Assembly (NCBI GenBank): GCA_016699165.1
Contig: CP064963.1
Span: 2,976,001-3,040,000 of the forward strand
DNA from: Candidatus Melainabacteria bacterium
Lineage (GTDB): Bacteria; Cyanobacteriota; Vampirovibrionia; Obscuribacterales; Obscuribacteraceae
Length of the DNA stretch: 64,000 nucleotides
Direction: 5' to 3'
Part shown: positions 1-9,050 of the stretch, piece by piece
Layout of the letters: each line of letters begins with the position of its first letter
Position numbering within the stretch: the stretch's first letter is position 1
Notes under the pieces: model-generated
Databases searched by the model: none
Seen by the model: the letters and a program-made list of their open reading frames with translations, nothing else
What the model was told of the DNA's origin: nothing
Program-made: the position numbers and the translations under genes

Positions 1-163
1 AGTTCAGAATCGATAGTTATTTCATTTCACAAAAAAATTAGCCCAATCAAACTGCTACTCATGTTTGTTGGGAACTCGATATTTTTTTTAGTAGTGATCG
101 CTCTGATTTGCGGCTATTTTTTCGCTAACTTGCAAAAATTTCTTTATTAACCAACTTCTTGAA

Positions 164-859
164 TTAGCCCGATTCATCACCGTCTGGCAAATCTTCAGAA
201 TCTGAATCTTCTGGTTTTTCGGCAGGCTTAGGCATCTTCTTGAGATTGGCTCGCATAGCGGCCTGAACCTGTGCCGTGCGCAAAGCAACCATGTAGTGAG
301 GCACTAGTTTCAAAAATTCCATCGGCTCAATGTATTCTTTTGAGTCTGCTTTTATGACGGTGTAGTGCAAGTGCACACCGGTCGAACGACCAGTAGAACC
401 TGCATATCCAATTACTCTGCCGCGCTCCACCCACATGCCAGGCAGCACGGAATAAGCGTTCAAGTGTCCATTGATTGTTTTGACGTTAGGATAAGGGTGA
501 TAGACTTCGACCGCCACACCCAGGTTTCCGCGGTATCCAACACGCGTGACTACACCGGGTAAAAGATTGTAGACCCGGTCGTTGAGCTTGGCTTTGAGAT
601 CCACTCCCGAGTGAAAACTGTGTTTGCCGGTTACTGGGTGAATTCGAAAACCGGCTTTAGAAGTGATAAGTCCTGTGCCGACAGGCGTATAGACTAAATT
701 GTCTTGTAGGGGTGAAACCAGTGGGGTTGGTGCGTAATAGCCCTCAAAATGATAAGACTGACCCGCAGTGGCATTGAATACAAAAACAAGCGAAAGCAAA
801 GAGAGAACCCAGGCGGTCTTCTTGAGGCTTACACGCTGCATTTTGCTCTTCATCTGCAC
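164..859 (-). CDS. M23-family murein endopeptidase, secreted
   Basis: Peptidase of the M23/LytM zinc family, expected to cut peptidoglycan cross-links in the periplasm or to act as a binding or activator version. An N-terminal basic stretch and hydrophobic segment (about residues 12-32) look like a signal peptide. The metal/catalytic motif is present: HSGVD (H83, D87), NGHL with H132, and the HLHY motif (H163, H165), so the enzyme looks active rather than degenerate. The C-terminal 35 residues are Pro/Glu/Asp-rich and probably disordered. The first codon is a GTG; ATG codons 2 and 6 residues downstream are equally possible and none has a good Shine-Dalgarno. It follows gatB on the same strand with a 29-bp gap. 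Confidence 0.9.
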   Translation of the reverse strand: MQMKSKMQRVSLKKTAWVLSLLSLVFVFNATAGQSYHFEGYYAPTPLVSPLQDNLVYTPVGTGLITSKAGFRIHPVTGKHSFHSGVDLKAKLNDRVYNLLPGVVTRVGYRGNLGVAVEVYHPYPNVKTINGHLNAYSVLPGMWVERGRVIGYAGSTGRSTGVHLHYTVIKADSKEYIEPMEFLKLVPHYMVALRTAQVQAAMRANLKKMPKPAEKPEDSDSEDLPDGDESG

Positions 860-888
860 ATTTCTACCATACCCCTTGCAGGCATCTT

Positions 889-2349
889 TTAGCCTATCGG
901 CGGCAAGTGTTTATCCAACAATTCGTTGGCAACTTTTGGATCTGTTTTTCCTTTCATTGCTTTCATTATTTCGCCAAAAAAGTACTGGCGCACTTTCACT
1001 TTGCCTTGCTTGTATTCTTCCACTTGTGCCTGAGAGCGCTCGAGCACTTCTAGCACTACAGCTTCGATTGCGCCAGTATCGCTAACTTGAGCTAGACCCA
1101 TCTGGTCAATAAGTGTTTTGACATCACCGCCATTTTCAAGCAGTGCAACTAGTAATTTCTTTGCTCCAGTGGAGCCGAGTTTACCTGATTCAACTGCTGC
1201 CACCAGATCGAAAAGGGCTTGTGCAGTCATTTTTAATTGAGAGAACTCAAGCTTGTTGTCGTTTGAATAAGCAGTGGCTGGTCCAATTAAATAATTGCTT
1301 CCAGTTTTTGCCAGAGCCGCAGAAGCTTTTTGATTGTCTGCCAGTTTGAGAAACTGGTCGTAAAAGTCGCTCATGTCCTTATTCTCGACAATTACAGCAG
1401 CATCACCCTCGCTTAGCTGGTATTGCTCGTGGTATCGCTTGCGTCGTTGCTCAGGAAGTTCAGGCATTTGATCTTTGACAGATTGAACTCTTTCTTGTGA
1501 TATCGCCACCGGTGTCAAATCTGGTTCAGGAAAATATCTATAATCGTGCGCGTCTTCTTTAGAGCGCATCGAATAAGTCTTGCCTGAAGCTTCGTCCCAG
1601 AGCCTCGACTCTTGCTTTACGGTGCCGCCTGAAGAAAGTATTTCTTCCTGGCGTTCAATCTCATATTGAATCGCTCTGTAGACAGCCTTGAAACTGTTGA
1701 CGTTTTTGACTTCAGCTTTGGTTCCGAGTTTTTCAGCACCCACTTCGCGCAGCGAAACGTTTGCATCACAGCGGAAGCTGCCTCGCTCTAAGTTGCCATC
1801 GCAAACATCGAGATATCTCAAAATAGATCTCAATTCAGTTAGATAGTCTCGCGCTAACTCGGCACTATCAAGATCTGGTTCGCTTACTATTTCTAACAAT
1901 GGAACGCCCGAGCGATTGTAATCTACAAGTGTATGACTCGATCCGTGCAAACCGGCAGCACCTGCGTGTACGAGCTTACCGGCGTCTTCTTCCATGTGAG
2001 CACGGTTTATTCTGATTGTTTTGCCGTTAATCACCAAATGACCGCTTGTGCAAATGGGTTCGTCGTATTGCGAGATTTGATAACCTTTTGGAAGGTCAGC
2101 ATAAAAGTAGTTTTTGCGATCGAATTTTGTACGCTCAGCAATAGTGCAATTTAGTGCTAGACCTGCTCTGATCGCTAACTCCACCGCTTCGGCGTTAAGT
2201 ACCGGAAGCATGCCTGGCATGCCTACACAAATAGGACAAACTTGAGCATTTGGATCTTGACCGAATTCAGTCGAGCAAGAACAAAAAGCTTTTGATTTAG
2301 TTTTCAGCTGGGCATGAACTTCAAGCCCAATCACTGCTTCGTATGGCAT
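889..2349 (-). CDS. gatB: Asp/Glu-tRNA(Asn/Gln) amidotransferase subunit B
   Basis: GatB of the GatCAB complex, which transamidates Glu-tRNA(Gln) and/or Asp-tRNA(Asn) in the cytoplasm. Full length (486 residues) with family landmarks: YEAVIGLEVHAQL at the N-terminus, CPICVGMPGMLPVLN, RKNYFYADLPKGYQISQYD, GVPLLEIVSEPD, and a C-terminal GatB/YqeY helical domain ending near KVANELLDKHLPPIG. Two N-terminal Cys pairs (CSCS and CPIC) fit the zinc site. Presence implies the indirect route for Gln- and/or Asn-tRNA. gatA and gatC are not in the window. The gene sits 14 bp after the mlaD-like gene on the same strand. Confidence 0.97.
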   Translation of the reverse strand: MPYEAVIGLEVHAQLKTKSKAFCSCSTEFGQDPNAQVCPICVGMPGMLPVLNAEAVELAIRAGLALNCTIAERTKFDRKNYFYADLPKGYQISQYDEPICTSGHLVINGKTIRINRAHMEEDAGKLVHAGAAGLHGSSHTLVDYNRSGVPLLEIVSEPDLDSAELARDYLTELRSILRYLDVCDGNLERGSFRCDANVSLREVGAEKLGTKAEVKNVNSFKAVYRAIQYEIERQEEILSSGGTVKQESRLWDEASGKTYSMRSKEDAHDYRYFPEPDLTPVAISQERVQSVKDQMPELPEQRRKRYHEQYQLSEGDAAVIVENKDMSDFYDQFLKLADNQKASAALAKTGSNYLIGPATAYSNDNKLEFSQLKMTAQALFDLVAAVESGKLGSTGAKKLLVALLENGGDVKTLIDQMGLAQVSDTGAIEAVVLEVLERSQAQVEEYKQGKVKVRQYFFGEIMKAMKGKTDPKVANELLDKHLPPIG

Positions 2350-2363
2350 AGATCAATCTCGAT

Positions 2364-3752
2364 TTAGGGCGCGTCTTCTTTTACTGTTTCTTTTGTTTTT
2401 GTTTTTGTTTTGGTTTTGGTGTCGTTTTTGCCATCACCATCGGCATCGCTCTTTTTCTCGCTAGTTGTTTCTTTTTCTACTTTTATTTTGCCTGGGCGAC
2501 CGAAGATCATGTGGATAAGCGGATTTCGCTTGCCCATGATTTGATTCATTTGTTTGGCGGCGATATCAATATTGGTGGCAGCCGAATTGACTTTGAGCAT
2601 TGTCGTTTTTAAGTCGGTTTTGAAGTTGGGATCGCCTAACACTACGTCGAGTTTGCTCATTGCTTCTTTCAGGTTAGAGACAGCTTCTTTGACATCATTG
2701 CGCAGTGTTTTGTCACCTGTCATTTTCTCTACCGAACCTACAGAAGCTGCGATATCTTTGGTCGATGTATTTATTTTATCCAGGATAGTGATGATATTTT
2801 GTCTCAAAGGCTCGTCTTTGAGAGTTGTGTTCAAATCTGCCATTGCAGACTTAATTGTATTGGCGGTTTCTTGAGCCATGCGTACTGTTTCGCGAAGCTC
2901 ACCCATCGAATTTGGATTGGACAGCATCTTATTCAAATTGCCTGATGTCTTGCGCAAATCGCGTGCCAGGCTTGCCACTTCGACCGCGGCTTCATCGCCT
3001 CGGGCAAAGAATTTATCCACATTTGCTGCTGTATGACTATATTTGTCTGCAGCAGATCCAAATCTATGTGAAGTGTCTTTGATGCTTGAGACTGCGTCTG
3101 CAACTCCGTCCATGCTCTTACTCATCTTGTCTGCGGCATCTCTGAAATTTGTCATCGCCTGTCCAGATTCTTTGAGAGCCGTTTTTAGACCTGAAGTGGA
3201 TGCGCCTGCGTCTTTCCCGTCGCCAATCACTTCATTCATGTTGGTGGCGATTTTGTTGACGATAAGCTCAACGCGCACGGGGTCTTGACCTATGCAAATT
3301 TCGTCCGGTCCAATAGCGGGAAGATTTTCGCCTTGATGTTCTTCTGGAAGCGAGATTTCAACGTATTTTGCTCCGACTAGACCAAGAGTTTGGATAGTGA
3401 ATTTCGACCCTTGTGGAACAGTGATTTCTTCAGTCTTAATTTTGAGGCGCAATAGCACATCGCCTTTGCCTTTGAGACCAATGTCATCTACTGTGCCCAC
3501 GCGCACGCCATTGACGTTGACTGTAGCGTTTTTTGTTAGCCCGGCAATGTCTTGAAATTGTACTTGAATCATCTGCGGTGGGTGCAGGATTGAAAAACTT
3601 TTGAGCCAGGTCCAGCCATATAAAAGGAAGATGGTCGCAATGGTGGCAAACAAGCCGACCCGAAATTCGTAATTGGGACGCTTAATCTGGTCTGTAGCGC
3701 GCCGGTTGGGTCGATCTACTGGAGGTTTTGGGTCTACTATTTCTTTTGCCAT
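2364..3752 (-). CDS. mlaD: MCE/MlaD-family lipid transport substrate-binding protein
   Basis: Membrane-anchored MCE-domain protein, the periplasmic lipid-binding subunit of an Mla-type phospholipid transporter. One transmembrane helix at about residues 30-50 is followed by a single MCE domain (about 57-135, including DIAGLTKNATVNVNGVRVG). The remaining ~300 residues are predicted helical or coiled coil with repeated Asn/Thr/Lys-rich heptads, then a Lys/Thr/Asp-rich tail containing a KTKTKTKTK run. At 462 residues it is much longer than E. coli MlaD (about 180) and resembles the long-tailed MCE proteins of cyanobacteria and chloroplasts (TGD2). It is the last of three co-directional Mla genes (mlaE, mlaF, mlaD). 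Confidence 0.9.
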   Translation of the reverse strand: MAKEIVDPKPPVDRPNRRATDQIKRPNYEFRVGLFATIATIFLLYGWTWLKSFSILHPPQMIQVQFQDIAGLTKNATVNVNGVRVGTVDDIGLKGKGDVLLRLKIKTEEITVPQGSKFTIQTLGLVGAKYVEISLPEEHQGENLPAIGPDEICIGQDPVRVELIVNKIATNMNEVIGDGKDAGASTSGLKTALKESGQAMTNFRDAADKMSKSMDGVADAVSSIKDTSHRFGSAADKYSHTAANVDKFFARGDEAAVEVASLARDLRKTSGNLNKMLSNPNSMGELRETVRMAQETANTIKSAMADLNTTLKDEPLRQNIITILDKINTSTKDIAASVGSVEKMTGDKTLRNDVKEAVSNLKEAMSKLDVVLGDPNFKTDLKTTMLKVNSAATNIDIAAKQMNQIMGKRNPLIHMIFGRPGKIKVEKETTSEKKSDADGDGKNDTKTKTKTKTKETVKEDAP

Positions 3753-3789
3753 TTGTTTCTGATGCCCGGTTTGAATAATCTACTTTTCT

Positions 3790-4524
3790 CTATATCAAAC
3801 CCTCGAGCATTGGTCCCTCCTTGTAACCATGTGCAAATTGTCTCATAAATGGATTGTCAGTTTTAAGTGCCTCTTCCGGGGTTCCTTCCCAAACTGCGCC
3901 GCCGTCGTGCATGAGCAAAACGCGTTCTGCCGTGCGAGTCCAGGTCGAATATTGGTGGGTTACTATTATGGCTGCGGCGTTCGATTCTTCGCCAAGTTTA
4001 ATCATGTAATCTTCGATAATTGTTGACATCACCGGATCCAGACCGGTGGTCGGCTCGTCATACAGAATAATTTTGGGATCGTTCACAATCGCTCTAGCAA
4101 AACTAGTTCGTTTTTGTTGACCACCAGAAAGCTGGGTGGGATAAGCGTTTAGGAAATCGGACAATCCAACGAAAGAAAGTTTTTCTTGAATAATACTCTC
4201 TTCGTCCTTTTTGGAAAGTTTGCGTCTACGCAGTGCCAGAGCCAGATTTTCACGAACAGTAAGCGAGTTTAACAATGCCGAGCCTTGAAAAACGAGACCC
4301 ACTTCGGGTGAATTGACAGTGACTGTGCCTCTATCTGGTTCTAGAAGATGGGTGATTAACTTTAGCAGTGTGGATTTGCCGCAGCCCGAAGGACCAATCA
4401 GCCCGAGTCTTTCGCCGGCACGTACATGAAAAGAAATTCCTTTCAAAACTCTATGACTGCCAAAGGATTTTTCCACTTGGTCAATTTCAATCATCTTCTG
4501 ATCGGTATGTACTGGTATCGCCAA
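3790..4524 (-). CDS. mlaF: Mla-type ABC transporter ATPase
   Basis: ATP-binding subunit of the phospholipid ABC transporter, working with the adjacent MlaE-like permease. All ABC landmarks are present: Walker A GPSGCGKST, Q-loop in GLVFQ, signature LSGGQQKR, Walker B IILYDEPT and switch histidine in IVTHQ. Start choice is uncertain: a TTG here follows AGAGGAG with proper spacing, while an ATG at 4494 (MIEIDQVEKSFG) matches where the family usually begins but has only a weak Shine-Dalgarno. The open frame extends to 4539, directly against the mlaE stop codon, so the two genes are probably translationally coupled. Confidence 0.93.
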   Translation of the reverse strand: MAIPVHTDQKMIEIDQVEKSFGSHRVLKGISFHVRAGERLGLIGPSGCGKSTLLKLITHLLEPDRGTVTVNSPEVGLVFQGSALLNSLTVRENLALALRRRKLSKKDEESIIQEKLSFVGLSDFLNAYPTQLSGGQQKRTSFARAIVNDPKIILYDEPTTGLDPVMSTIIEDYMIKLGEESNAAAIIVTHQYSTWTRTAERVLLMHDGGAVWEGTPEEALKTDNPFMRQFAHGYKEGPMLEGLI

Positions 4525-4539
4525 CGGTGCTCCTCTCAA

Positions 4540-5367
4540 CTAGCGTGGAGCGTAGGTCAGCGATGTGACTACATAGTTGAATATAAAAATGGAAGTCATA
4601 ACCCACACGATAGCGCGAGTGGTAGCAAGACCCACATCTTCAGCGCCGCCTCTAGTGTTCAAGCCGACTGCGCACGAAAACATAATGACTAAAGTGGCGT
4701 TGATAATGGCTTTGGTGAAGTGAACTCCAAAGTCGCGATCTAAGATTGTTTGTTTGACCGAATCTAAAAATGTAGCTGGAGGTAGATTAGCTGCAATCAT
4801 GGAAATCCAGATTGATGCCACCAAGCCCACTGTCATAGCGTAAATAGAAAGAACAGGCATCATAAGCAATCCAGCAATGTAGCGCGGGACAACTAGAAAT
4901 TCGATTGGATCGACACGCATAACTTTTAAAGCGTCAATTTGCTCGGTAATCATCATTGTGGTCAACTCGGCTGCGATGGCTGAGCCCACGCGTCCTGCAA
5001 GCATAACGCCGGCTGTGATTGGTCCCATTTCTCTGACGAGAGCAAGCGATACAACGCCGCCAATTGCCGTATCTCCGCCAAATGCAACAAGCTCACGAGA
5101 GATTTGCAGTGACATCGCAAAGCCTACAAAAAGTGCTGTAAGACTCACGATGATGAAGCTCTGGTTGCCAATGAGATAACACTGTCTAAATGCTTCTCTC
5201 CAGTCGATTCTGCCTGTAAGCATGCAGGCAATGGCTTTGAACCAGATAATAATTACTTGCCCGACAAGCACCACGCCACGGCCGAACTGATCCTCAATAA
5301 CATTGAGAGGAAGAAGTAAATGATTTAGTAAGTTTGGGCGTTTTGGGCTGCCGGTCGAATCCATGCC
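4540..5367 (-). CDS. mlaE: MlaE-family ABC permease
   Basis: Integral membrane permease (MlaE/DUF140/TGD1 family) of the lipid transporter. It has about five to six hydrophobic segments and the family signature around EQIDALKVMRVDPIEFLVVPRYIAGLLMMPVLS. The chosen ATG (MDSTGSPKRPNLLNHLL) gives 275 residues, close to the family norm of about 260; the frame stays open further upstream to 5514, but that extension is not hydrophobic and looks non-native. No strong Shine-Dalgarno precedes the start. First gene of the mlaE-mlaF-mlaD set; the region to 5465 separates it from a divergent gene and probably holds both promoters. Confidence 0.92.
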   Translation of the reverse strand, partial: GMDSTGSPKRPNLLNHLLLPLNVIEDQFGRGVVLVGQVIIIWFKAIACMLTGRIDWREAFRQCYLIGNQSFIIVSLTALFVGFAMSLQISRELVAFGGDTAIGGVVSLALVREMGPITAGVMLAGRVGSAIAAELTTMMITEQIDALKVMRVDPIEFLVVPRYIAGLLMMPVLSIYAMTVGLVASIWISMIAANLPPATFLDSVKQTILDRDFGVHFTKAIINATLVIMFSCAVGLNTRGGAEDVGLATTRAIVWVMTSIFIFNYVVTSLTYAPR

Positions 5368-5464
5368 CACAATTTTAGAGCAAAAAGGGTTCGACGTGGT
5401 GGATTCACCATATGCAAGGGGGCAAAAAATCCCTAATCTTGAAGAAATCGCAAATTGACAAGAG

Positions 5465-6352
5465 GTGGCTGGGAAAACCATCTGCGATTTATCTGGCGGG
5501 CGACACAATTTCAAGAACTATGGCGGGTACTGCGTGCTTTCGTTTGATTCAAATTCGAATATTCATAATGCAGGGGGAGACAAAGTCACTCCTGAAAATC
5601 TCAACTTAAACTCGTTGAAACCCGAACCACCGCCGCCTCAACCACAGTATTTCAAGAATAATTTAACCGACATGCATTCCATTGCCAGTGTAGCAAGTGG
5701 GTGGCAGGACGATGGAATGGGCAATGCGGTCGGACTTGACGGCGATCGTTTGGTCACTCGAAATGAGAAAGGGCAGATTGTCGATTACGATGAGCATATA
5801 GAAGGCAAGCGGTCTGCAACGCATCAGGACCTGGCGATTACGTCCATGATGATGATCAATCCGTTTATGATTTTCGGCTTAGGTGCTGGGATGTCTTTCA
5901 TGAATGATAGTCACATGAGTAGCCGGCAAAAAAGATTGGAAATGCTGAAAGCCAAGCTCAAAGGCAATTCTCGCAATGTGTCAACGCAAGAAGGCGACGA
6001 CAATGATATGCAGCAGCGCATGAATGGCGGGCAGAGCAACAAATACATGTCCACTATCGAAGCGTATCACTTCGTCAATAGTTTCAATCAGCCTCGGCGG
6101 GAACTGATGAAGAAGCACAAGACGAGCGCGAATTTCGATAATTTTGAGAACGTTTCAGATCGATTGCGGGTGCAAGCAGCAGCGTCTGCGCGTAAATCGC
6201 TCAGTATTCAAAAACTGGTCAAAGACAAATTAAAAATTCAAGACACAATAGAAAAAATGCGAGGGAAAGCCACTCTTGAAGAGATGTCGCGCTGGTATTC
6301 ACAACTGGAAATTTTGGATCGTGCAATCAAAAACACGCAAGATTTTCTCTAG
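5465..6352 (+). CDS. Uncharacterised protein with coiled-coil C-terminus
   Basis: No family recognised. The protein (up to 295 residues) has a Pro-rich stretch near residue 53-60, a short hydrophobic patch about residues 123-146 (ITSMMMINPFMIFGLGAGM), and a charged, helical, Lys/Arg/Met-rich C-terminal half. It could be single-pass membrane or membrane-associated. The start is uncertain: ATG 5465 has AAGAGGTGGCTGGG upstream, which is only a partial Shine-Dalgarno, and ATG 5672 (MHSIASV) is an alternative that removes the Pro-rich leader. Divergent from mlaE. Codon use is backbone-like, unlike the GC-rich cassette that follows. Confidence 0.6.
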   Translation: MAGKTICDLSGGRHNFKNYGGYCVLSFDSNSNIHNAGGDKVTPENLNLNSLKPEPPPPQPQYFKNNLTDMHSIASVASGWQDDGMGNAVGLDGDRLVTRNEKGQIVDYDEHIEGKRSATHQDLAITSMMMINPFMIFGLGAGMSFMNDSHMSSRQKRLEMLKAKLKGNSRNVSTQEGDDNDMQQRMNGGQSNKYMSTIEAYHFVNSFNQPRRELMKKHKTSANFDNFENVSDRLRVQAAASARKSLSIQKLVKDKLKIQDTIEKMRGKATLEEMSRWYSQLEILDRAIKNTQDFL

Positions 6353-6565
6353 TAGGTTTGTGCTCACTAGGCGCTCTTGACATCCAGGGTTTGCTAACTC
6401 GCGCTAGCTTCTATCATGAACTTTTATACACATTAGTGAGAACTGAACTTCTGAATTTGAATTTAGAAGCTCTCGTTTGTTAGTACTTAGAAACCTTCTT
6501 TCTCTTTCACTTTTATATTTATTCTCTGAACCCACAATAACAAGCAGACGAAAGGAAATCCCCCT

Positions 6566-6964
6566 ATGTACTATGTCATAGGTGCGGTCGTTCTGGTTCT
6601 TGTCCTCTTTGCTTTTCTGCAGCAGGGCGAAAACCGCGGTCGCAAACCACGTCGCGTCGGTGTCGATGTCATCAACGATACTCTCAACAAGGCTGAAGGC
6701 GCACGCATGGCCGGAAAGCTTGAAGACGCACAGTACTATTTTTCGATGGCAGAGCGCTATGCGCGCGATTCTGGAATCGCTGTTCTTGTTGCCGAATCGT
6801 ACTACGGTTTGGCGAAAGTGCAGGAAGATCGCAAGCTCTATCGCGAGGCGGCTCACATGGTCGACCTTGCCATTCGCGCTGTCGAGCCTGTTCGCGCAGA
6901 CTTTGGGCCGTACTATTCGTTGCTCAAGCGCTATCACGAGGAGCTCTCGGCGAAATTTAGCTGA
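6566..6964 (+). CDS. Small membrane-anchored TPR-like protein
   Basis: 132-residue protein: one N-terminal transmembrane helix (about residues 2-18), a basic stop-transfer patch (RGRKPRR), then helical TPR-like pairs (NKAEGARMAGKLEDAQYYFSMAERYA and VAESYYGLAKVQEDRKLYREAAHMVDLA). Probably a cytoplasmic scaffold tethered to the inner membrane. The start is supported by CGAAAGGA ending 9 bases before the ATG. First gene of the first GC-rich cassette; third positions are strongly G/C compared with the genes to the left. Partner and function unknown. Confidence 0.7.
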   Translation: MYYVIGAVVLVLVLFAFLQQGENRGRKPRRVGVDVINDTLNKAEGARMAGKLEDAQYYFSMAERYARDSGIAVLVAESYYGLAKVQEDRKLYREAAHMVDLAIRAVEPVRADFGPYYSLLKRYHEELSAKFS

Positions 6965-6984
6965 GACTTCGGAAAGGAGTTTCG

Positions 6985-7410
6985 ATGAAACTTTCATTCA
7001 AGGTCAAGAATCTTTTTCTTGACCTCATCTTCACTCATTCCGATTTCTTCGGTCACAAAACCACGCGCAAAATGGGCTGGCATCCAATTCTCTGGAAGAT
7101 TCGCCAGGGCGTTGAGGCCGATAGCCATGCCGAGCTCGAGTTCGAAATGTTTCTCGAACACCTGCCTGCCGATATGGTCGAAGTCGAATTCAAGTTTCTC
7201 AAGAACAAGACCTCGACTGCGTCCTGGCGCCTGGAGCGTGACGGTCGTTTGCTCAAAGGTGCCACCATCACCTGGGCGGTTTGTTCAGGAAATGGTGGCT
7301 TCGCCGTTTTTCCAAGCGAAGGCGACAAAGGTCGTCATCTCTCCAGTCTTGTGTGCAAGCGCATCACAAGCGGAAGCGGCGAGAATTCTTGGGCTTTCAG
7401 CGTGAGCTGA
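6985..7410 (+). CDS. Uncharacterised 141-residue cassette protein
   Basis: No recognised family. It begins 21 bp after the preceding stop with GGAAAGGAGTTTCG before the ATG, a strong Shine-Dalgarno. The sequence is mixed alpha/beta without a signal peptide or membrane helix, and contains an Asp/Glu-rich middle (EADSHAELEFEMFLEHLPADMVEVEFKF) and a C-terminal Ser/Gly-rich part. GC-rich codons and context group it with the flanking TPR-like and aminopeptidase genes as one transcript. Confidence 0.65.
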   Translation: MKLSFKVKNLFLDLIFTHSDFFGHKTTRKMGWHPILWKIRQGVEADSHAELEFEMFLEHLPADMVEVEFKFLKNKTSTASWRLERDGRLLKGATITWAVCSGNGGFAVFPSEGDKGRHLSSLVCKRITSGSGENSWAFSVS

Positions 7411-7463
7411 ATTCTTACCTCCACATTTGCATTCTGAAAACAAAACACACGAAAGGAATACAC

Positions 7464-8714
7464 ATGAAAAAGTCTGCGAGCTCGCTTTTTGCAAAGCGAC
7501 TGGACAATCTGGCGAAGGTCGCCGTTTATGTTGGTCTGCGCCCGGTACTCGGTCAGCAGGTCATTCTGAGCGCTCCGATCGAGGCACTGGATATGGTGCG
7601 GCTTGTCACCAAGCACGCCTATGAAGCCGGCGCTTCGCTCGTCACTCCGCTCTACGACGACGGCACTGCCACCATCAGTCGCGTCAAGTTCGCGGCCGAG
7701 GGCAGCTTCGATACCGCTCCCGACTGGCTCTTCAAGGGCATGGCCGCTGGTTTCGAGAACAATGCCGCGCGTATGGCCATCACAAGCGAGATCCCTGGTC
7801 AGTTTGCCGGACTCGACACCACCCGCATCGGCCGCTCCGCCAAGGCACGCGCCGGCGCCTACAAGATCGCATCCGAATACATTACGGCGGGCGCCATCAA
7901 CTGGAACATCTCGCCGGCTGCCAATCCGGCCTGGGCCAAGCAGGTCTTCCCCGACCTTCCGCCCAAGCAGGCTCTGGCTGCGCTCTGGAACGAAATCTTC
8001 AAGGCCACTCGCGCCGACGAAGACGACCCCGTTTCGGCCTGGAATGCCCACAACGCCGAGCTTGCTCGTCGCAAGGCGCAGCTCAATGCGCGCAACTACC
8101 AGTCTATCCGCTTCTTTGGCGCCGGCACCGACCTCACTGTGGGTCTGGCTGAAGGACATGCCTGGGCAGGCGGCGAGACTGTCGGGAAGAACGGCGTCAC
8201 CTACAACGCCAATATCCCGACTGAAGAAGTGTTCTGTGCCCCGCACAACCTGCGAGTGAATGGCTACGTGCTCAGCACGCGTCCGCTGTCTCTGCAAGGT
8301 CAGGTGGTGGAGAACATCTACACCAAGTTCGAGAACGGCCTCATCGTCGACGCCAAGGCCGACAAGAGCAACGACACCTTCCAGCACTTGCTCAATACCG
8401 ACGAAGGCTCGCGGCGTCTGGGCGAAGTGGCTCTGGTGCCGCATTCGTCGCGCATTTCCAAGAGTGGCGTGCTTTTCTACAACACGCTCTTCGACGAGAA
8501 TGCCGCCTGCCACATCGCAGTCGGTCAGTCCTACAACAAGTGCTTCGTCGACGGCAAGACCGCCGCGAAGGACGACCTCATCGCGCGTGGTGCCAACCAG
8601 AGCAACGCGCATGTCGACTGGATGATCGGCTCCAACCAGATCAACGTCGACGGCATCTGCCAGGATGGCTCCATCGAGCCCATCATGCGCGGCTGCGAGT
8701 GGGTCAACGCCTGA
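7464..8714 (+). CDS. M29-family aminopeptidase (AmpS/PepS/AmpT-like)
   Basis: Metallo-aminopeptidase of family M29, which releases N-terminal residues from peptides in the cytoplasm. The 416-residue length is normal. Metal and catalytic motifs are visible: NIPTEEVFCAPH, LGEVALVPHSS, FDENAACHIAVGQSY and SNAHVDWMIGS, supplying the conserved Glu, His, Tyr, His and Asp ligands. The ATG at 7464 is chosen over an in-frame upstream extension to 7281 because CGAAAGGA ends six bases before it and the extension overlaps the previous gene. GC-rich codons; a stem-loop and a small gene follow on the same strand. Confidence 0.92.
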   Translation: MKKSASSLFAKRLDNLAKVAVYVGLRPVLGQQVILSAPIEALDMVRLVTKHAYEAGASLVTPLYDDGTATISRVKFAAEGSFDTAPDWLFKGMAAGFENNAARMAITSEIPGQFAGLDTTRIGRSAKARAGAYKIASEYITAGAINWNISPAANPAWAKQVFPDLPPKQALAALWNEIFKATRADEDDPVSAWNAHNAELARRKAQLNARNYQSIRFFGAGTDLTVGLAEGHAWAGGETVGKNGVTYNANIPTEEVFCAPHNLRVNGYVLSTRPLSLQGQVVENIYTKFENGLIVDAKADKSNDTFQHLLNTDEGSRRLGEVALVPHSSRISKSGVLFYNTLFDENAACHIAVGQSYNKCFVDGKTAAKDDLIARGANQSNAHVDWMIGSNQINVDGICQDGSIEPIMRGCEWVNA

Positions 8715-8759
8715 TCAACCCTTGATCGGCTGATTCGCTAATTCGAAACTAGAAACGCT

Positions 8760-8784
8760 CCGAGTTCCATGTCTGGGAACTCGG
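8760..8784 (+). terminator. Intercistronic stem-loop
   Basis: Perfect 9-bp inverted repeat CCGAGTTCC / GGAACTCGG with a 7-nt loop between the aminopeptidase stop and the next gene. There is no U-tract, so it may be an mRNA-stabilising or processing hairpin rather than a terminator. Confidence 0.55.
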
Positions 8785-8810
8785 GGCTCGGACACCAAGG
8801 AGTCCACAAC

Positions 8811-9050
8811 ATGACACAAGCAGTAAAACTGGTCGCCACCGCAACGGTTTCTGGCGAAATCGAACTCATTTGCGCCGACGGCTACACCGCTCAAGAAGTG
8901 GCAGACCTGCTTACCTCGGGTCGCGCTTTCATCAGCGACAAAGACGTTCTTCTTCCTGCGCCCGCGCCGGCAGAAGGCATGAGTCACATCGCCAAAGTGG
9001 TGCGACAGAAAGTCGACCACCAGCCGCTGGTCTGGTCTGTAAGTAAGTAG
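8811..9050 (+). CDS. 79-residue protein sharing a C-terminal module with the 17.6-kb gene
   Basis: Unknown function. The ATG at 8811 is preceded by CAAGGAGTCCACAAC and preferred over an upstream in-frame ATG at 8769. Almost the whole protein matches the last ~80 residues of the cassette protein encoded at 17561-18481: both have GYTAQ(E/Q)VA(D/E)LL(T/S)SGRA and the identical run VLLPAPAPAEGMSHIAKV. It therefore looks like a free-standing copy of a small domain that elsewhere is C-terminal. The composition (beta-strand start, helix, Pro/Ala linker) does not suggest a signal peptide or membrane helix. Confidence 0.72.
   Translation: MTQAVKLVATATVSGEIELICADGYTAQEVADLLTSGRAFISDKDVLLPAPAPAEGMSHIAKVVRQKVDHQPLVWSVSK

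Noticed and set aside
6404..6997. 197-residue minus-strand frame over the first cassette leader
   Set aside because: Overlaps the TPR-like gene with strong ribosome site on the other strand and shows no domain.
7335..8612. Long open frame antisense to the aminopeptidase
   Set aside because: Arg/Val/Glu-rich translation mirrors the high-GC third positions of the M29 gene and matches no protein family; a shadow frame.
6566..9050. Prophage interpretation of the GC-rich cassettes
   Set aside because: No capsid, terminase, portal, tail, integrase or lysis gene; enzymes are metabolic (aminopeptidase, oxidase, acyl-CoA dehydrogenase) and cassettes are scattered and of both strands.
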